DNA of 64,000 nt from Pseudomaricurvus sp965656525. GTDB taxonomy: Bacteria > Pseudomonadota > Gammaproteobacteria > Pseudomonadales > Cellvibrionaceae. Where the stretch lies: NCBI GenBank assembly GCA_965656525.1, contig CBFHKY010000007.1, positions 62,001-126,000 of the forward strand, given 5' to 3'. The notes under the pieces are model-generated. The model ran no database searches and was not told where the DNA came from. It was given only the letters and a program-made list of their open reading frames with translations. This document shows, piece after piece, positions 26,315 to 34,823 of the stretch. Both the position numbers and the translations under genes were made by a program. Position 1 is the first letter of the stretch, and each line of letters starts with the position of its first letter.

Positions 26315-27322
26315 ATGCAGTTATTGAATATTCATAACGTAGGTGATGTTCGGCTCGACGAATACGAGCGCCCAGATACAGGGCCAAATGACGTGGTTGT
26401 CAAAATGAAAGCCTGCGGCATTTGTGGCAGTGACCTGAGCTACATTAAGCACGGCGGTATCCCAACCCCAGGGACGATTACGGCATTAGGCCATGAAGGC
26501 TCTGGTGAAATCCTAGAAGTCGGTTCAGCGGTTGAAGGCATTGCCGTTGGCGATCAGGTTATCGTCAACCCCATGCAAACCCCCAGTAACATCGGCAGTG
26601 GTGGCCCAGAAGGTGCCTTTACTGAAGAACTGCTGGTGCGCGAAGCACGCCTAGGCTCATCGATTCTACCGATTCCTGCTGGGATTCCTTACGACATCGC
26701 CGCCATGTGTGAGCCACTGGCCGTTGCGATGCACGGCGTAAACCGCGCCGAAGTGAAAGCCGGCGATAACGTAGTGGTATTCGGCTGCGGCCCGATCGGT
26801 TTAGGCATGGTGCTGTGGCTGGTGGATCGCGGTATCAACGTGGTTGCGCTGGATCTTACCCCCGAGCGCCGTGAACGTGCTCTAGCCCTTGGCGCCCAAG
26901 CGGCGCTGGATCCGACAACAGTTGATCTGCGCGCTGAATTAGCCAAGCTGCACGGCGAAGTGCCGTCTTATGGTCGTCTTGGTGTTGGCACCGACGCCTT
27001 CATTGATGCCGCCGGAGCGCCTAATATTCTTTCGGATGTGGTGCAAATGGCGAAGTTCCATTCTCGCCTTGTGATTACCGCCGCGCACTTAAAGCCTATT
27101 GAGTTCCCTGTAGGCCGTATGCTGACAAGCGAAATGACCATCACCACAGCGATGGGCTACCCCACTGAAATGCCGGATGTGATTGCTGCAATGCCGCGCC
27201 TGAAAGACAAAATTGCCAGCATGATCAGTCATCGTTTGCCGCTGCGCGATGTGCTTGAAGGTTTAAGCATTGCCGCGAGACCGGATTCCTGCAAAGTCAT
27301 GATCGAAATCGATAAGGACTAA
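26315..27322 (+). CDS. Zinc-binding alcohol dehydrogenase family protein
   Basis: 335 aa medium-chain dehydrogenase. Catalytic zinc ligands are visible as Cys in CGICGSD and His/Glu in LGHEGSG; a third ligand candidate is the Glu of AAMCEPLAVA. The four-cysteine structural zinc lobe normally found at residues ~95-110 is missing (VIVNPMQTPSNIG has no Cys), as in some sorbitol/threonine-dehydrogenase relatives. The Rossmann motif is VFGCGPIGLG. Start ATG 26315 has AGAGGA upstream; the frame itself opens at 26261 inside the SDR gene. It is the second gene of the operon. Confidence 0.9.
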   Translation: MQLLNIHNVGDVRLDEYERPDTGPNDVVVKMKACGICGSDLSYIKHGGIPTPGTITALGHEGSGEILEVGSAVEGIAVGDQVIVNPMQTPSNIGSGGPEGAFTEELLVREARLGSSILPIPAGIPYDIAAMCEPLAVAMHGVNRAEVKAGDNVVVFGCGPIGLGMVLWLVDRGINVVALDLTPERRERALALGAQAALDPTTVDLRAELAKLHGEVPSYGRLGVGTDAFIDAAGAPNILSDVVQMAKFHSRLVITAAHLKPIEFPVGRMLTSEMTITTAMGYPTEMPDVIAAMPRLKDKIASMISHRLPLRDVLEGLSIAARPDSCKVMIEIDKD

Positions 27323-27326
27323 CCCA

Positions 27327-28571
27327 ATGGCCGATAACGCTACTGAGCAAAAGCCAAAACTCGCAGCACTGGTACAGGCTGGCGACCAGCAAACGGAAGC
27401 CGAAGTCATCAATGACTTTATCTTCATGGCGAAAGATATTTCCAACGCCTACCTCGTCACCACCAACGATGGCGATGTGCTCATCAATGCCGGTTTTATG
27501 GGCAGCGGCGAACGCAACAAAGCGATCTTTGATCCGGTTCGTACTGGGCCGCTCAAGTACTTAGTGCTCACTCAGGCACACGCTGACCACTACGGTGGCG
27601 TGCCTGTACTGAAAGAAGCCGACACCCAAATTGTTGCCGAACGGCGTTTTGTGGAAACATGGCACTTCTTTGATCGCCTCGGCCCTTACCTGCGAGGTCG
27701 TTCCGGCAAAATTTGGTCTGGCACCATCAAAGGTCGTAACAACCCCATACCAGAAGTGGTTCCCACCATCGAGGTGACCGAAGAATTCACCTTAGATGTT
27801 GGCGAGCGCACCTTTCAGGCGATATCCACACCCGGCGGTGAAGCACCGGATGCAATGGTCGTTTGGATGCCAAAAGAAAAGATCGTCTTTACTGGCAATC
27901 TATTCGGGCCGGTGTTTATGTCCATGCCCAACCTTTGCACCATGCGCGGCGACAAGCCCCGCTCCGCGGCATTGTGGCTGGAGTGCCTCGATAAAGTACG
28001 CGAGCTGAGAGCCGAGCTATTGATCACGGGTCACGGTGAACCAATCCGAGGCGCAGACAACATTCGAAGCAATTTGGATCGTATGCATGCGGCAGTTTCT
28101 TACATTCATGAGGCGACTCTAAAAGGTATGAATGCGGGCAAAGATGTACACACCTTGATGCGTGAGATTACTCTGCCAGAAGACATTGCCATTGATGAAC
28201 ATCACGGCAAAGTCTCGTGGGCCGTACGCACCATTTGGGAAGAGTACTCTGGTTGGTTCCACATGGATTACACCACCTCATTGTACGCTGTACCTCGATC
28301 GAGCGTGGATACCGATCTAGTGGAATTGGCTGGTGGTGTCCCGGCTCTAGCCGATCGAGCTAAAGCCAAACTGGCCGACCAAAAGCCGCTCGAAGCACTG
28401 CACTTGCTGGAAGTTGCCCTTGGCGCTGAGCCAAGTAACACTGCCGCATTGGCTGTTCAGCAGTCTGTGTTGCAAACCTTGCTGCAACAATCCGGTGGCT
28501 CCAATATGAGTGAAGTGATGTGGCTTAAAGCCCAACTGACTCGCATTGAAGCCGCTTTGTCACCGAGGTAA
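27327..28571 (+). CDS. MBL-fold metallo-hydrolase, alkylsulfatase/BDS1-like
   Basis: 414 aa. The metal motif reads LTQAHADHYGG at residues 81-91; in the usual H-x-H-x-D-H of this fold the first His is Gln (Q83), leaving H85, D87 and H88. Further SdsA1-like marks are TPGGEAPDAM (acidic metal ligand), NLCTMRG and ITGHGEPIRG. After about residue 275 comes the alkyl-sulfatase dimerisation region (EEYSGWFHMDYTT). The last ~80 residues resemble its helical repeat part (EALHLLEVALGAEPSN). SdsA1-type enzymes hydrolyse alkyl sulfates; this relative's substrate is unknown. It starts 4 bp after the alcohol dehydrogenase. Confidence 0.87.
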   Translation: MADNATEQKPKLAALVQAGDQQTEAEVINDFIFMAKDISNAYLVTTNDGDVLINAGFMGSGERNKAIFDPVRTGPLKYLVLTQAHADHYGGVPVLKEADTQIVAERRFVETWHFFDRLGPYLRGRSGKIWSGTIKGRNNPIPEVVPTIEVTEEFTLDVGERTFQAISTPGGEAPDAMVVWMPKEKIVFTGNLFGPVFMSMPNLCTMRGDKPRSAALWLECLDKVRELRAELLITGHGEPIRGADNIRSNLDRMHAAVSYIHEATLKGMNAGKDVHTLMREITLPEDIAIDEHHGKVSWAVRTIWEEYSGWFHMDYTTSLYAVPRSSVDTDLVELAGGVPALADRAKAKLADQKPLEALHLLEVALGAEPSNTAALAVQQSVLQTLLQQSGGSNMSEVMWLKAQLTRIEAALSPR

Positions 28572-28785
28572 GCCAACAGTCAATAAGCGCGCTTGTTAGG
28601 TAACCTTGCTTGAGCAGCTTGCCTCACACTTAGTCATCGGTTTTACCAATCGTTTTCGAAGAAAATACCCATTTCCAGATGAGTGCCGCCGCCCTTAACC
28701 TAGGCACTCATTACGGCAGTCGTCTAAAACTGTCATCCCAAACTGACACTTAAAACACAACGACTTAACCATTGGAGAACATCAC
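28572..28785 (+). other. Intergenic before the 52-codon gene
   Basis: 214 bp. No terminator hairpin is obvious after the metallo-hydrolase. TTGGAG at 28772-28777 is the ribosome site of the small gene that follows. A promoter was not located with confidence. Confidence 0.4.
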
Positions 28786-28944
28786 ATGAAAACCGTTAAT
28801 AACGTCATTGATCGCGCCGCTAAAGATACCAATAGTAAAGCTGACCGTACGATGGCAATTACAGGAAAACGCCCCTCTGAGTGTATCGAGTGCAATTACA
28901 CCAATAATTACTATGGTGACCAAGTTTGTGTGGCACGCCAGTGA
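28786..28944 (+). CDS. Small cysteine-containing protein, 52 aa (unknown)
   Basis: 52-codon frame with ATG 28786, ribosome site TTGGAGAAC 8 nt upstream and a strong terminator 19 bp after the stop, so it looks like an independent, expressed gene. Residues 1-30 are helix-prone and charged (MKTVNNVIDRAAKDTNSKAD). Residues 31-52 hold three cysteines, C33, C36 and C48, as CIEC and VCVARQ, with an N/Y-rich stretch (NYTNNYYGD) between. There is no signal peptide or membrane helix. It could be a small metal-binding or redox protein, or a modified-peptide precursor with a leader and Cys-rich core; no modifying enzyme is adjacent. I recognise no family. Confidence 0.6.
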   Translation: MKTVNNVIDRAAKDTNSKADRTMAITGKRPSECIECNYTNNYYGDQVCVARQ

Positions 28945-28962
28945 TGCGACACATCGTATTTA

Positions 28963-28989
28963 GAGGGCTCTTGGGCAACCAGAGCCCTC
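28963..28989 (+). terminator. Strong terminator after the 52-aa gene
   Basis: GAGGGCTCT (28963-28971) pairs perfectly with AGAGCCCTC (28981-28989) around a 9-nt loop, followed by ACTGTTTTCC. Confidence 0.75.
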
Positions 28990-29083
28990 ACTGTTTTCCA
29001 AAGCACGACTCATACACCTGTTGCTCATACACCTAGCGCATCGTAATCTGTTACCGTAAACACAAAATACTAGTGAGTAACTT

Positions 29084-29728
29084 ATGATGCAGCTGTTCAG
29101 TTTCCCGACGTTCAACCTCACCAAAATTCTGCTGACTGCCGAAGAAATCGGTATGGATTTTCAGTTTCATTACCTTGATGCGATGACGTTAGAACACAAA
29201 TCTGCGGAGCACCTTCAGCGTCACCCACAAGGGAAGGTTCCTGCTGCCGAAGTTAATGGCGAATACTTTTTTGAAAGTAACGCCATTTGCCGCCTCGCTT
29301 GCGAACTGAACAACAACCAACTGTATGGTGAGACACCGCTGCAAAGGGGACGAGTGAATCAATGGGTAGACTTCATCACACTCAGTATTGGCCGACCGTT
29401 AACCACCATCGCACAGGAAGAGCTATTGAAACCTCGCGTGTTAAAGCAAGAGCCTAACCCCGAGGCCATTGCCGAAGCTCAGCAACAACTCAATACCGCG
29501 CTTGCTACCCTTGAAGAACAATTAACCGCCTCGCCTTTTCTCGCTGGTCAGGACATCACCATCGCAGACACCATTGGCTTTTGCTATGCACAAATTCAAG
29601 AATATACTTCGGCATCTGTAGAAACATTTCCTGCCGTGCAAGATTGGTATCAACGTATCCGCTCTCGGCCCTCCTTTGCTCGCATGATGGCCCATTTGCC
29701 CGATGGTAAAATCTTGCCGTTTCTATAA
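29084..29728 (+). CDS. Glutathione S-transferase family protein
   Basis: 214 aa. The N-terminal thioredoxin-fold domain (residues 1-78) has FPTFNLTKILLTAEEIGMDF, a cis-Pro context GKVPAAEVNGEYFFESNAI with E-S for glutathione gamma-glutamyl binding. The helical C-terminal domain ends with TIADTIGFCYA, the N-capping box (A-D-x-x-x) of GSTs. It conjugates or transfers glutathione in the cytoplasm; substrate unknown. The start is ATG 29084 (a second ATG follows). It has its own unit, 95 bp after the small gene's terminator. Confidence 0.92.
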   Translation: MMQLFSFPTFNLTKILLTAEEIGMDFQFHYLDAMTLEHKSAEHLQRHPQGKVPAAEVNGEYFFESNAICRLACELNNNQLYGETPLQRGRVNQWVDFITLSIGRPLTTIAQEELLKPRVLKQEPNPEAIAEAQQQLNTALATLEEQLTASPFLAGQDITIADTIGFCYAQIQEYTSASVETFPAVQDWYQRIRSRPSFARMMAHLPDGKILPFL

Positions 29729-29787
29729 ATCACTGACAGATACATACTCGTTTTTTCATACTGCCGACTTAAGGGAAGCGTCACAAT

Positions 29788-30390
29788 ATGATTTTTGAAA
29801 ACCTATTGAGCTGCGATTGGTGCCGCGGTGATGAGCTCTATCAACGCTATCACGATGAAGAGTGGGGATTACCTTGCCACCACGATCGTAAGCTGTTTGA
29901 GTTTTTGATTTTGGAAGGCGCTCAAGCAGGGCTGTCTTGGATTACCGTGTTAAAAAAGCGTGAAGGCTATCGCTTAGCGTTCGACGGGTTTGATCCAGAA
30001 AAAATCGCACGTTATGACGAACAAAAAATCAAGCAGCTGACTGAAAACAAAAACATCATTCGCAATCAACTGAAAATTAAAAGCGCCGTTAAGAATGCCC
30101 AAGCCTACTTAAATATCTTAGACCTACACGACTCTTTTGATAAGTATATGTGGCAGTTTGTGGATGGCACTCCCATTGTGAATCACTACACTCATATCAA
30201 CGAGGTGCCCGTTACGACGCCGATTTCCGACACTATGAGCAAAGTATTAAAGCGCGATGGCTTTTCGTTTGTTGGCAGCACTATTTGCTATGCGTATATG
30301 CAGGCGATGGGTATGGTGAATGATCACTTAGTTACCTGCCCTCGTCATCAAGCAGTACAACAACCCTTTGCAGAGGTAGCTCAAGCATAA
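29788..30390 (+). CDS. tag: DNA-3-methyladenine glycosylase I
   Basis: 200 aa base-excision repair enzyme removing 3-methyladenine from DNA. The start CDWCRGDELYQRYHDEEWG and FEFLILEGAQAGLSW are the Tag signature with the catalytic Glu and the aromatic base pocket. The zinc site uses an N-terminal Cys and His (CDWC... HDEEW) and the C-terminal HLVTCPRH. Family length is ~190 aa. AGGGAAG precedes the ATG. It is 59 bp downstream of the GST gene, possibly co-transcribed, and converges with the DUF748 gene. Confidence 0.96.
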   Translation: MIFENLLSCDWCRGDELYQRYHDEEWGLPCHHDRKLFEFLILEGAQAGLSWITVLKKREGYRLAFDGFDPEKIARYDEQKIKQLTENKNIIRNQLKIKSAVKNAQAYLNILDLHDSFDKYMWQFVDGTPIVNHYTHINEVPVTTPISDTMSKVLKRDGFSFVGSTICYAYMQAMGMVNDHLVTCPRHQAVQQPFAEVAQA

Positions 30391-30465
30391 ACACAACAGC
30401 CCAAAGCCCCTGTTATTAAATACACAGCAAAACCCGTCGCGCAATCACAGACGACGGCATTGGCT

Positions 30466-32985
30466 TTATATGTTGAGCACCACCCCACCCTTGCTGTCTG
30501 GTTTATTGGAGTGTTCGGGCAAGCACATTTTAAATTGGCTCTGACTAGCACCTTTGTCTAATAGGATTTGTTTCACCTGTGCTGCGCGCTCTAAAGCTAG
30601 CTCGTGCAGTTCATCGGATAAAGCTTGACTGCTTGCGATTACACGCTCTTCTTGCTGAGCAAACGCTTCCAGTGTCAGGTTTTCTAAGCTTGAGTCTTGC
30701 CGCTGCTGCATTGCCAACACATCAGCTAAGCTGGTTTGCCCACAGAGCTTAACCTCCAGAGATTCCTTGTCTTTGAACAGCTGACCCAATTTATTGGTGT
30801 AGTCTGTTGCACGGTTGGTCATGTCGACGCTGCCGGGCTCAAAGCCGACAGGCTCAAAACGAATTCGAGTCACTTGCTCACCCGCATAACTGGCCACAGA
30901 CCAAATCGTACTGTAAGGCTGTAAAAAGGAAGACAGCAGCGCCATTGATGCTTTCTTAACCGCGCCACCCAATGCCTTATTAATAATGTTCTGGATATTA
31001 ATATCCGGATTACTGAGATCCCCTGTAATGGGTACCGACAGACTGATTTGGTCGTCACCATCGCGCAGCAAATCCAAGGCGTTGTCCAATGGCATCGCAA
31101 GGTCGTGAGCAAAGCGCGACATTTGAGCCTGATGCTGTGCGCGTATGGCAATACTATCGAACAGCAGATTATTCTGAATGTTCAGTTGTTTTTGTGCGAT
31201 CTTCACTTGAGAGGTCAAACCCAATTCACCACCGGACAACGCATACCCCGTAATCATTTTTGAATAGCCACTGAGAGACAACAGCTGATAACGTTGCAGC
31301 TCTCCTTTCACTTCGACTTGAAGCTGCTTAAGATTTATCTCACCCTCAAGGTTAACGCTAGAGCCGTGATTTAAGTGTGCCTGTAGCGATAGCGAGCTCA
31401 TCGCCTGTGCATCGTGCCACTGCAGTTGATCAATGACCACGTTCTGAACATTCAGTGTTTCTTTAAAAACAGGATTGACGGCATGATCCTCGAACGACAC
31501 TTTCACGCCTGAATCTACCACCAATTTTTTGATCGTGACGGGTACGGGTGACGATTCACTTTCTGCACGAGAAGATGATTCAGCTTGAGACGATTCACTA
31601 GACTTAGGTTTGGCAGTGCTCTTGGCTTCAGCTGGAGTCGCGGAAGAAGAGAAACGTTCGGCGGCCACTAAAAAAGGCTGCAGTGGCTGGACAGTCCCTT
31701 CGGTGTCACGCCGAAGTTGAATATCGCCCGCATGAAGCTGAATGTTCTCTACGGTTACACCATTGGTCTTATCCTCCATAGGAAACACCACCGTATCGAC
31801 CGCTAAATGCACCCCTTCGATAAAGGCTGGCTGCTTGTTAGTATTCAGAAATTTTCCATTGTTGAGTTCGGCATAATCCAACAAAAATTCTCTGGGGGAT
31901 AAGGACCCTTGAGCCGAGAGATTATCCCAACTGAGCCAATGCAATTCTGAGTTGAGTTCACTGACCAGCAATTGCTTGAACTGTGGCTGAAAACTCCATG
32001 AATAATCCAACCGTTCGCCCAACTTTACGTAACCATCGAAGGGTAAGCTCGCCTTAGCCAACGCAACAGACACGCCGGACGACTGTACCTGTAGGTCTGT
32101 CACAGACAGTTGCGATGCAATCGAGACATTCATCTCTTGACGGAAATCCGCTCGAAGCTGAAGCGGTATCTGAATCTGTTCAGCGGTCAGTGTAACATTC
32201 GATGCCTGTACATCTGCATGAGAAATCACAGAAGTTGCATCCCATTGCAGCTGCCAACCCTGCTGGGTTTGGTTGAGAGAAAGATCCCCTTCAACCGCAT
32301 AGTGTCCACTCACAGATGTTACGGATGGCAGCATTTGTAAATGATTTAAATCGATATTGAGGGCGGTTTTGGTGGAGGGCGGCGTCTTAGAGGGGGTCTC
32401 TTGGGAGGCCGTCGAGTTGACGGCTGATCCAGTCATCAACCCTTCAATGCTGAACGATTGTAGCTGACCGGCCAATTTCAGTGCAGGCAGATTAACCTCA
32501 ACACCCAATTGCTCAAGGTTCAATTGGTCAATTTTGAACTGCCACAGCGCCGGCTCTTTATCGTTCGCTGTCTGCGCTTCTGGCAAACTTTCATCAACGC
32601 TTGGTACGCGGTTAGGCACCAATAAACCCATTACCTGCAAGCCAGATTCAGATTGGCTCACACTGATATTGGCGTCAGTCAGACTAAGCTCGGCCAAGTG
32701 AATCGTATCAGTCTTTAACCCCCACCATTGAACATTAAAGTTCAAGTGCGCTAAATGGTAGTCGGCCCCATCGGCGCGATAGTGCAAGCCATTCAGCCTA
32801 CCAACACCCGAAAACGGGTTCAGCCACAGCTCTTCGATTTCAACCGATTCAGCGCCCAGATCGCGCAAGTAATGGCTCAGACCCCATTGCGCCGCAAACG
32901 ACGTAATAGCCGGTACGAACGCTAAGAGCACCAGTACACTGAGCACGCTAATCCATAGCCAACGACGCCCCATCCCAATACGCAT
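30466..32985 (-). CDS. DUF748 / AsmA-like protein
   Basis: 839 aa. One N-terminal membrane helix (WLWISVLSVLVLLAFVPAI) anchors a long periplasmic beta-rich body with repeated weak AsmA-type strands. Residues ~395-470 include a low-complexity Ser/Glu/Ala segment (SSESSQAESSSRAESESS). The C-terminal third has the DUF748 core (PLDNALDLLRDGDDQISL; PVTGDLSNPDINI-like, here VPITGDLSNPDINIQNIINK) followed by an Arg/Gln-rich helical tail. AsmA/DUF748 relatives take part in envelope lipid transport; a role here is inferred. GGAG precedes the ATG. It converges with tag. Confidence 0.87.
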   Translation of the reverse strand: MRIGMGRRWLWISVLSVLVLLAFVPAITSFAAQWGLSHYLRDLGAESVEIEELWLNPFSGVGRLNGLHYRADGADYHLAHLNFNVQWWGLKTDTIHLAELSLTDANISVSQSESGLQVMGLLVPNRVPSVDESLPEAQTANDKEPALWQFKIDQLNLEQLGVEVNLPALKLAGQLQSFSIEGLMTGSAVNSTASQETPSKTPPSTKTALNIDLNHLQMLPSVTSVSGHYAVEGDLSLNQTQQGWQLQWDATSVISHADVQASNVTLTAEQIQIPLQLRADFRQEMNVSIASQLSVTDLQVQSSGVSVALAKASLPFDGYVKLGERLDYSWSFQPQFKQLLVSELNSELHWLSWDNLSAQGSLSPREFLLDYAELNNGKFLNTNKQPAFIEGVHLAVDTVVFPMEDKTNGVTVENIQLHAGDIQLRRDTEGTVQPLQPFLVAAERFSSSATPAEAKSTAKPKSSESSQAESSSRAESESSPVPVTIKKLVVDSGVKVSFEDHAVNPVFKETLNVQNVVIDQLQWHDAQAMSSLSLQAHLNHGSSVNLEGEINLKQLQVEVKGELQRYQLLSLSGYSKMITGYALSGGELGLTSQVKIAQKQLNIQNNLLFDSIAIRAQHQAQMSRFAHDLAMPLDNALDLLRDGDDQISLSVPITGDLSNPDINIQNIINKALGGAVKKASMALLSSFLQPYSTIWSVASYAGEQVTRIRFEPVGFEPGSVDMTNRATDYTNKLGQLFKDKESLEVKLCGQTSLADVLAMQQRQDSSLENLTLEAFAQQEERVIASSQALSDELHELALERAAQVKQILLDKGASQSQFKMCLPEHSNKPDSKGGVVLNI

Positions 32986-33044
32986 AAAACAACTCCAACA
33001 GTGTGTCCCGGTGGGCTTACGATCGCCCCCAACAAGTGAGATTT

Positions 33045-34526
33045 TTAGTGCTCGTTATCCAGCTCGATACCTAAGCTATCCCACATAGCGTCCACACGCG
33101 CTTTCACTTCTGCATCCATCTCTATGGGTTCGCCCCACTCTCGATCGGTTTCACCGGGCCATTTGTTAGTAGCGTCTAAGCCCATTTTAGAACCTAAACC
33201 TGAAACCGGTGAGGCAAAATCGAGATAGTCGATCGGCGTATTTTCCACCAAGGTGGTGTCACGAATGGGATCCATACGTGTAGTAACCGCCCAGATGACA
33301 TCTTTCCAATCACGTGGATTCACATCATCATCGGTAACGATGACAAATTTGGTGTACATGAACTGCCGCAAGAAAGACCACACCCCCATCATCACTCGCT
33401 TGGCGTGGCCAGGGTATTGCTTTTTCATCGTCACAACCGCCAAACGATAGGAACAGCCTTCGGGGGGTAAATAAAAATCCACGATTTCAGGAAACTGCTT
33501 TTGCAGTATCGGAACAAACACTTCGTTTAAGGCAACACCCAATACTGCCGGTTCATCCGGTGGCCGACCAGTGTAGGTGCTGTGGTAAATAGGGTCTTTG
33601 CGATGGGTAATGGTTTCCACCGTAAAGACAGGAAAGCTGTCGACTTCGTTATAGTAACCGGTGTGATCACCAAAGGGGCCCTCTTCGGCCATGTCGTCGG
33701 GGTAGATAAAACCTTCCAATACGATCTCTGCCGATGCAGGCACCTGTAAGTCATTGCCGATACTTTTTACCACCTCGGTTTTGCCGCCGCGTAACAAACC
33801 GGCAAAACCGTATTCACTGAGCGTATCGGGAACTGGCGTCACAGCTCCCAAAATAGTGGCGGGATCGGCACCCAATGCCACCGATACAGGATAGGGCTGA
33901 CCGGGGTTGGCCTGCTGCCATTCGCGAAAATCCAGCGCCCCACCGCGATGAGACAACCAACGCATAATTAAGCGATTTTTTGCGATCAGTTGCATACGGT
34001 ATATGCCTAAGTTCTGACGTTCTTTATTGGGCCCTCGGGTAATGACCAATGGCCAAGTAATCAGTGGGCCCGCATCCCCAGGCCAGCAGGTTTGAATCGG
34101 GAACTGATGTAAATCAACATCATCACCTTGCCGTACCACTTGTTGGCAGGCGGCGCGGCTAACGACCTTGGGCCCCATGTTCAAGACCTGCTTGAACATG
34201 GGCATTTTCTGCCAAACATCTTTAAAACCTTTCGGTGGCTCAGGCTCCTTTAAAAAAGCCAATAACTTGCCCACGTCTCGCAGCGCTTCGACAGATTCTT
34301 CCCCCATACCCAAGGCCACTCGCTCTGGGGTACCAAACAAATTTGCCAACACAGGAACACTGTAGCCTACCGGATTTTCGAACAGCAGCGCTGGACCACC
34401 TGCACGCAACGTACGGTCGCAAATTTCTGTCATTTCCAATTTTGGGTCCACTGGTGCTGTGATCCGCTTAAGCTGACCACGCTTTTCCAGCATTTTGATA
34501 AAATCTCTCAAATCTTGATATTTCAT
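33045..34526 (-). CDS. ubiD: 4-hydroxy-3-polyprenylbenzoate decarboxylase UbiD
   Basis: 493 aa. It uses prenylated FMN made by UbiX to decarboxylate 4-hydroxy-3-polyprenylbenzoate in ubiquinone synthesis. Seen: MKYQDLRDFIKMLEKRGQLK at the N-terminus, the Mn/prFMN region NLGIYRMQ and, in the middle, GRPPDEPAVLG, EGPFGDHTGYY and the C-terminal LGSKMGLDATNKWPGE, all typical of UbiD. The frame opens at 34574, but ATG 34526 is the family start. On the opposite strand 298 bp upstream is the MscS gene. Confidence 0.97.
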   Translation of the reverse strand: MKYQDLRDFIKMLEKRGQLKRITAPVDPKLEMTEICDRTLRAGGPALLFENPVGYSVPVLANLFGTPERVALGMGEESVEALRDVGKLLAFLKEPEPPKGFKDVWQKMPMFKQVLNMGPKVVSRAACQQVVRQGDDVDLHQFPIQTCWPGDAGPLITWPLVITRGPNKERQNLGIYRMQLIAKNRLIMRWLSHRGGALDFREWQQANPGQPYPVSVALGADPATILGAVTPVPDTLSEYGFAGLLRGGKTEVVKSIGNDLQVPASAEIVLEGFIYPDDMAEEGPFGDHTGYYNEVDSFPVFTVETITHRKDPIYHSTYTGRPPDEPAVLGVALNEVFVPILQKQFPEIVDFYLPPEGCSYRLAVVTMKKQYPGHAKRVMMGVWSFLRQFMYTKFVIVTDDDVNPRDWKDVIWAVTTRMDPIRDTTLVENTPIDYLDFASPVSGLGSKMGLDATNKWPGETDREWGEPIEMDAEVKARVDAMWDSLGIELDNEH

Positions 34527-34823
34527 AAATTCATAATCACGCTGACCGATAGCTCGGTGTCTGTTGCAGACCAATAAAATACTGCTCGGCCTTCAACAGG
34601 GTTGGTGTTACCGTAACAAAAGGCTATCGTTGGTATACCGTTAATCGTTATCGACGAACCATCGCCGCTGATCCACAGGAACTAGCCTTCGCTGATTAGC
34701 GCTTAGCTTTACTCGATGTGGTGTTCTGAGTGTGGGCCATTGTAGGCCACTGCTGGCAGTGCGCCAAACGGATGCACTGGCTTACGTGCTTCAACAACCC
34801 CAAGAGGATAAAGGCTCCTAATC

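Noticed and set aside
27327..28571. Plain alkylsulfatase assignment
   Set aside because: First zinc-ligand His is replaced by Gln, so the name is limited to family resemblance.
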